From Gemmatimonadota bacterium (lineage in GTDB: Bacteria; Gemmatimonadota; Gemmatimonadetes; Gemmatimonadales; GWC2-71-9), in assembly GCA_003222205.1 (NCBI GenBank), contig QHVC01000047.1, forward strand, positions 1 to 48,390: a DNA stretch of 48,390 nucleotides, written 5' to 3'. Positions within the stretch are counted from its first letter, which is position 1. The number at the start of each line of letters is the position of its first letter. Positions 44,701-48,390 of this stretch are shown piece by piece. The notes below the pieces were generated by a model, which worked only from the letters and a program-made list of their open reading frames with translations, did not search any database and was not told the DNA's origin. The translations under genes were made by a program, and so were the position numbers.

Positions 44701-47425
44701 GGTCTCGATCCCTGACCCTGCTGCTATTGGCACGATCACGACCCAGTGGCGTTACGACGTCGCCAACCGCAGGGTGGCCGAGGTCGCTCCCGATGGCATG
44801 GTCGATAGTACCAATTATGATCCGGCAGGCAACGCCGTAAATGCTGTCACTCGTCGCAAGGATCCCACGAGTGGAACGCGCCTGACGATCAACCAGAGCT
44901 ACGACGCGCTCAACCGGCTGACGACGCGTGTCCTACCTCAGATCACTTATCTGTCCCGACCGACGGCCTTCTACATCCAGCCCCCGCATAGCGTGTGGGA
45001 CGCCTTGGACTACCCCGCGTACGCGATCCCAGCCGAAACGCACACGTTCACGTACGACCCCATGGGCCGGCTGCTGACAGCCGACAATGCCGATGCCAGA
45101 GTGAAGCGCACGTACTACCCCGGGGGCCTCCTGCAGACGGACAGCCTGCGGATCCAGACGGTAGCCCGCGACGATTGGAGCCGTCACATGTATGGGTTGC
45201 GGAACACGTACGATCTGGATGGTCGTCGGACGGTGCTCGCCGTACCGCACCAGCTCGGGATCGGTAACGATACGACGATCTCCTTTGCGTACGACGCGCA
45301 GCTCGGCGCGCTGCAGACCGTCACGGATCTACAGAGAACCTCATACGGCTTTGGATACAATTTCCACGGGGACCTCGGCTCGATCGCCGATCCGGGGTCG
45401 TACAGCGAGGCACTGGGATACGATGTGGACGGCCAGCTCGCGGCGGATACGATCCGGAACAACGGCTCTGCCAACTACCCGAGGATCCAGAGTGCTCCAT
45501 TCGTCAGGGCGACGAGGTTTCTCTTCGACGCGAGGCACAAGCTCCAATTGAGCGGCGAGGCGATCCAGTTACGGGACAGCCTACGGCCGACCTACACAGG
45601 TCTCGGGAACCTCAAGAGCACGTACTGGACCGAGTGGGGGTGCAACGGCTGCCAAATAGCGCCAACGGATCGCCACGCAACCGTCGAATCCTACACATTG
45701 GATGCGTTTGGCAATCTGACCCAAAGCTTCGTCGGAGACACGATCAATGGAATCGTGTATTACCCCGACGGCGACCAGTGGCATTATCAGAGCAGCACCA
45801 CGTGCTGTGATACCTGGAGCTATCAGCCGGGCACAGGGCGAATGACGACGATGTCCGTGGCCCAGCAATACCCGCGCTCGTTCTACTATGATTCGGCGGG
45901 TAATCAAGAGTTCTCTTCGGCGATGGATCCCGACAACGTCGTTACCCACCCGGCTACGGAGCGGGCTTCGTTCTTCGCGGCGGACGGCAGCCTCCGTATG
46001 GTCGACGCCCGCGCGGCAAAAGTTCCGCACGTCTACATGGGAGATTGGCAGACGTATGTCGTGGAAGACTATCGCTACGATGCACTAGGACGCCGGGTCT
46101 GGGTGCGGGCGCGGAAGTGGTGTGACGACTATGGGAAGAGCCTGCCGGCCGCCACCGAGTGCCGCGTCGGCGTCCTGCGACGGATCATTTGGGACGGCGA
46201 CCAGGAATTGGCCGAGATCCAGATGCCTTGGGCTCTCCAAGGCGTGTACATCGGTGGGTACGATACCACGCAGCAGGCGCAGTGGTGGGAAAACGACGTG
46301 AACCCTGTATCGCTCCCTCTCCTGAACGTGAACGGCTCGCTGGTCGGGGACCCCAATCCCTACTTCGGGCACGTCATCTATGCCGGTCGGCGAGGGGTCG
46401 ATCAACCGATCGCGATCACGCGTGTGAACTACGTGATGGGCATGGATTGGTACTACGGGAACAACGGGTCGCAGTTCGACTATAACCCGCCTCGTGTGAA
46501 GGCACCGTTCACGATCGTGCCCTTCTGGAATGCGCGCGGCGATGCGCCTGTGGGTGTCTTCAGCACTGGAGACCAATTCTTGTGCGGTGTCCCCCACATC
46601 TATCCGGCCGGCTATGATACCGCATGTGTGGCGATTCGGTGGCCGTTCAATTGGTCATCGTCCGACCGCAATGGGGGACTGCCGCACGACTACTGGCATG
46701 GGACCCTGCTCGAGGGCAAGCGTGACGGGTCAGGTTTCCGGTATATGCGAAACCGTTACTACGATCCGTTGACGGGCCGGTTTACGCAGGAAGATCCCAT
46801 GGGCCTCGGCGGGGGCCTCAACGCCTACGGGTTTGCGGCGGGCGATCCGATAAACTTCGGTGATCCATTCGGGCTGCAGCCCGAAACAAAGGAGGAATGC
46901 GAGAAGCATGGCTTAGAGGATTATGAGACCTACATAGTGATCGCCCGCCTTCCCGACGGCCAGGTACTTAAAATTCGTGAATTCCACGACTGTTCGCGCT
47001 GGAGGCGGGCTCACGAGCTCGAGGTGGCGATGACGTGTCGCTTCAACGATCCGATGAGCGGCATCTGTCTCGATCCCTTGCCGACGAAGGCGCCCCAGTG
47101 TGCGGTTGCCCACGTGGCTATTGGGGTCCATCTGATCATGGATGCGTTTGGTGTAAGCAAGGTCGGGGCGATTGTCAACGCGGGTGGCGGCCCCCTCAGA
47201 GTTGCTGGTAACTGGCTATGGGAGGGTCTCCAGCACTCCGGAGTGCATGGCTTGTTAGGCGCTGGAGAGGCGTTCGCCGAGGGAGAACGGGATCCCCAGC
47301 GACTCGGCGCACACGACGCCCTGGGTATGATGGAAAGCTTCGTCCCAGGCAGCGGCACTTTGGCCGCCGGTGCCGAAGCCAACAAGGTGTGCTCCGACAT
47401 GGGTGATCCGATCAACCCGAAGTGA
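41750..47425 (+). CDS. Full-length secreted RHS/YD-repeat protein with a C-terminal tip of unknown activity
   Basis: Signal MVARRGSLGALLAVAAVLASAAPS, Ig-like repeats, YD repeats, RHS core RNRYYDPLTGRFTQEDPMGLGGGLNAYGFAAGDPINFGDPFGL. Confidence 0.88.
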   Translation: MVARRGSLGALLAVAAVLASAAPSTDQISVTPDAGSLIVPLNSLEKTVSFTLYTGASTQQTWHVSPVCSGVITNCWAPNGYDVTFMQATGVPIKFSTPLAGSGTITLTASRLGVSDSGWYNVTVDGTPPDIRLLAPSGDVGVEYPTIQLAWCDNTSLDAASRWIKVNGVDKTTSFDYVGGGPPDCVVKATSTTSSVSLVVGSNTVAAHICDAASNCTFASFSITRVTYGVAVTPDGATTPQRPANTSGYSENFTVQNTGTGQDNYSLSCGGSANVTCTGLTIDGVPASSVNLVGGALKTVVASYNVGAVGTGTLSLTATGTYASDGGSFTVPVVTPSAQPSIVDVSAVNPGTFVGRDLCLTIAAGPAAASECGDLRIVHALPPTRTMNRARTPTLLYNSQTAHPYPIVAANVTLPSGATVPDSVTGTLTIGGVTRARAKWLGNQWSPGQTRRVAFGFDALNDATGVYSYTLEIRNWYPDPTPSQPTTVNAEVVIVNRSGSPFGAGWWLAGLEEFRWIADGRKLVIGGDGTIRVYSTVATNLYTAPNPTRLDTLDGTGADYVRVAPHGVGVHFSAATGKHIATVNRLGQRTEFRYDDCGRLSRIMLPPDTTSRMYTFTYTSATDCTTPLASVTAPPAGVQTRVATVTVVGGQVTTIRDPDTFSVGFGYDPGFTNRIISRTDQRGNTTFYSFDAAGKLATDSLPLGTGQTPIVQRLRAVEAVGLTTAIDTAAAYTRMDGPRVDVADTSALWLDRFGAPRRIVNSLGYETVIKRENPMFAGLATEVRSPDGFVTQAKYDPRGNIDTLIAVNPLGDGRNAVTRYHWDAKWDFVDSIVTPMGVTTTMGYDAQNGSRLFQQVGADVNRRVSFNYGNAQNLLSSVVVQSIKEDSVVYDGQWNVAGSRTARGFWTSYYKDAIGRDTLLVTPIDSTDKTRGGAQDMTIRQRQRTVFTVMDRDSIIETIAPNGAEEVRVDKRYDGAGNLLSLARVSIPDPAAIGTITTQWRYDVANRRVAEVAPDGMVDSTNYDPAGNAVNAVTRRKDPTSGTRLTINQSYDALNRLTTRVLPQITYLSRPTAFYIQPPHSVWDALDYPAYAIPAETHTFTYDPMGRLLTADNADARVKRTYYPGGLLQTDSLRIQTVARDDWSRHMYGLRNTYDLDGRRTVLAVPHQLGIGNDTTISFAYDAQLGALQTVTDLQRTSYGFGYNFHGDLGSIADPGSYSEALGYDVDGQLAADTIRNNGSANYPRIQSAPFVRATRFLFDARHKLQLSGEAIQLRDSLRPTYTGLGNLKSTYWTEWGCNGCQIAPTDRHATVESYTLDAFGNLTQSFVGDTINGIVYYPDGDQWHYQSSTTCCDTWSYQPGTGRMTTMSVAQQYPRSFYYDSAGNQEFSSAMDPDNVVTHPATERASFFAADGSLRMVDARAAKVPHVYMGDWQTYVVEDYRYDALGRRVWVRARKWCDDYGKSLPAATECRVGVLRRIIWDGDQELAEIQMPWALQGVYIGGYDTTQQAQWWENDVNPVSLPLLNVNGSLVGDPNPYFGHVIYAGRRGVDQPIAITRVNYVMGMDWYYGNNGSQFDYNPPRVKAPFTIVPFWNARGDAPVGVFSTGDQFLCGVPHIYPAGYDTACVAIRWPFNWSSSDRNGGLPHDYWHGTLLEGKRDGSGFRYMRNRYYDPLTGRFTQEDPMGLGGGLNAYGFAAGDPINFGDPFGLQPETKEECEKHGLEDYETYIVIARLPDGQVLKIREFHDCSRWRRAHELEVAMTCRFNDPMSGICLDPLPTKAPQCAVAHVAIGVHLIMDAFGVSKVGAIVNAGGGPLRVAGNWLWEGLQHSGVHGLLGAGEAFAEGERDPQRLGAHDALGMMESFVPGSGTLAAGAEANKVCSDMGDPINPK

Positions 47426-47441
47426 GCAGCCTAAGCGGCGG

Positions 47442-47493
47442 TGAAGGCCGCGGCCAAGCTGACGGAGACGATTCAAAGATTCCGGGTGAATAG
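47442..47493 (+). pseudogene. 3'-end remnant of an MCP gene
   Basis: gccgcggccaagctgacggagacgattcaaagattccgggtgaat (47447-47491) versus gcagcggcgaagctgacggagacgattcaaagattcagggtgaat (4471-4515): 42 of 45 identical by eye. Confidence 0.85.
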
Positions 47494-47498
47494 TAATA

Positions 47499-47538
47499 GC
47501 TGACGTCTGATGTCTGACGCCAGACATCAGACGTCAGC
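47499..47538. repeat. Perfect 18-bp-stem hairpin with 4-nt loop between convergent units
   Basis: GCTGACGTCTGATGTCTG-ACGC-CAGACATCAGACGTCAGC. Confidence 0.85.
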
Positions 47539-47540
47539 CA

Positions 47541-48390
47541 TTACCACCCCTTGAACAGCCCCGCATCGCCGAAATCCCACAGCAGAAACGCGATCAGCTT
47601 CGGTCTTCGCGGCTCCGGTCCCACCGCCGGCAGCTCCGCGCCGATCGATCCGGCCACGTGCCCGAGCCGCGAGAGCTGCATCCACAGCTGCGGATAGAAC
47701 GACAGGGCGTGGTCGCCCTGGCGGGGCACGACCCACCCCGCTTCGACCATCGGGATGACGCGCCCAAAATCCTTCGCCACGCCGAGCCGGTACTCGAAGC
47801 CGGCGATGCCCGCCTGCTCTTCCCAGGTCCCGACGATCTGCCCCTGAACGGTCACCACCTCATGCGGGCTCCAGCCGAACGCGAGGAACGGTTCGACCTC
47901 CCAGCGGTCCTGTCGCCCGAGCCGCGGCGTGGCCTCGAGGCCGAGGGTGGTGATGGCGAGCGCCTGCGGGGAGTGCCAGAGGTCGAGCTTCCCCGCGAGG
48001 CTCGCCCCGTCGAAGCTGTTGGGCGCTCCGTCGAACGCGGTCCGCGCTTCGGCCTCGATCTGGAAGCGGGCGCCGAAGCGCCGCTCGAAGATGTAGTTCT
48101 GCTCGCGGTCGTGATTGACAAGCACAACCTCGTTTTCGGGGAACGCCTTCTCGACCAGGAAGCCGCGCGGAAAGTTCAGCTCTCCCGGCGGCCACGCCGC
48201 GCTGCCGCACAACGAGCGCACGTAGCGCACCACCCAGCGGATCTGCTCCGGCGTCGCGGCCTCGCCGAACGCCGGCATGTCGAGCGAGAGGCCATAGGCG
48301 GCGCCGCCCCGCGCGACGACGCCGCGCCAGCGTTCCGCAGGCTCAGGCGTGCTGGCCGCGCAGGTCGCGAGATCCGCGGGCGGAACCGTG
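47541..48390 (-). CDS. Protein with cytochrome c-like segment and outer-membrane/beta-rich C-terminus; start outside window
   Basis: SLDMPAFGEAATPEQIRWVVRYVRSLC resembles the distal part of a cytochrome c domain; the frame continues open to the window end. Confidence 0.6.
   Translation of the reverse strand, partial: TVPPADLATCAASTPEPAERWRGVVARGGAAYGLSLDMPAFGEAATPEQIRWVVRYVRSLCGSAAWPPGELNFPRGFLVEKAFPENEVVLVNHDREQNYIFERRFGARFQIEAEARTAFDGAPNSFDGASLAGKLDLWHSPQALAITTLGLEATPRLGRQDRWEVEPFLAFGWSPHEVVTVQGQIVGTWEEQAGIAGFEYRLGVAKDFGRVIPMVEAGWVVPRQGDHALSFYPQLWMQLSRLGHVAGSIGAELPAVGPEPRRPKLIAFLLWDFGDAGLFKGW

Noticed and set aside
1-48390. T6SS association of the RHS proteins
   Set aside because: No VgrG, Hcp, PAAR or T6SS core genes seen; full-length RHS proteins carry signal-like N-termini instead.
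1-48390. Prophage, ICE or transposon explanation for the island
   Set aside because: No integrase, transposase, terminase, relaxase or tRNA attachment site recognised in the ORFs; boundaries are marked only by MCP and flank-gene fragments.
1-48390. CRISPR array, rRNA or tRNA genes
   Set aside because: No regularly spaced repeat-spacer array and no recognisable rRNA/tRNA seen by reading; short iterated units are contiguous hairpins. A tRNAscan/Rfam run would be needed for certainty.

Overview
High-GC window carrying an island of about 43 kb of Sec-signal-bearing RHS/YD-repeat giant proteins interleaved with a type II secretion (T2SS) operon and sigma-54 activator (bEBP) genes. The left flank is a MacB-like permease C-terminus, a DUF5916/CBM9-like protein and an MCP. 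The right flank is an MCP 3'-end remnant plus a cytochrome-domain/outer-membrane-like protein. Inside are four full-length RHS genes (14604-9688 -, 24441-18964 -, 34831-39435 +, 41750-47425 +), each with an N-terminal signal-like segment and a distinct C-terminal tip; two tips contain HExxH. At least two orphan RHS C-terminal cassettes (6283-7881 -, 16830-17861 -) lie downstream of full-length genes. Small genes overlap three tips by ATGA, as expected for toxin/immunity pairs. A complete-looking T2SS operon (E-G-F-H-I-J-K-L-M-C-D) ends in a bEBP gene overlapping gspD by 4 bp. The main hunt result is a GGCAY-N6-TGC element with exact -24/-12 spacing, about 33-51 nt before seven starts: all four full-length RHS genes, two bEBP genes and the T2SS operon. 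Palindromic upstream-activator-like repeats accompany them, two of them shared between divergent promoters. I propose an undescribed module: a sigma-54/bEBP-controlled, T2SS-linked RHS polymorphic-toxin island with cassette switching. All assignments were made by eye from sequence; no database search was run.
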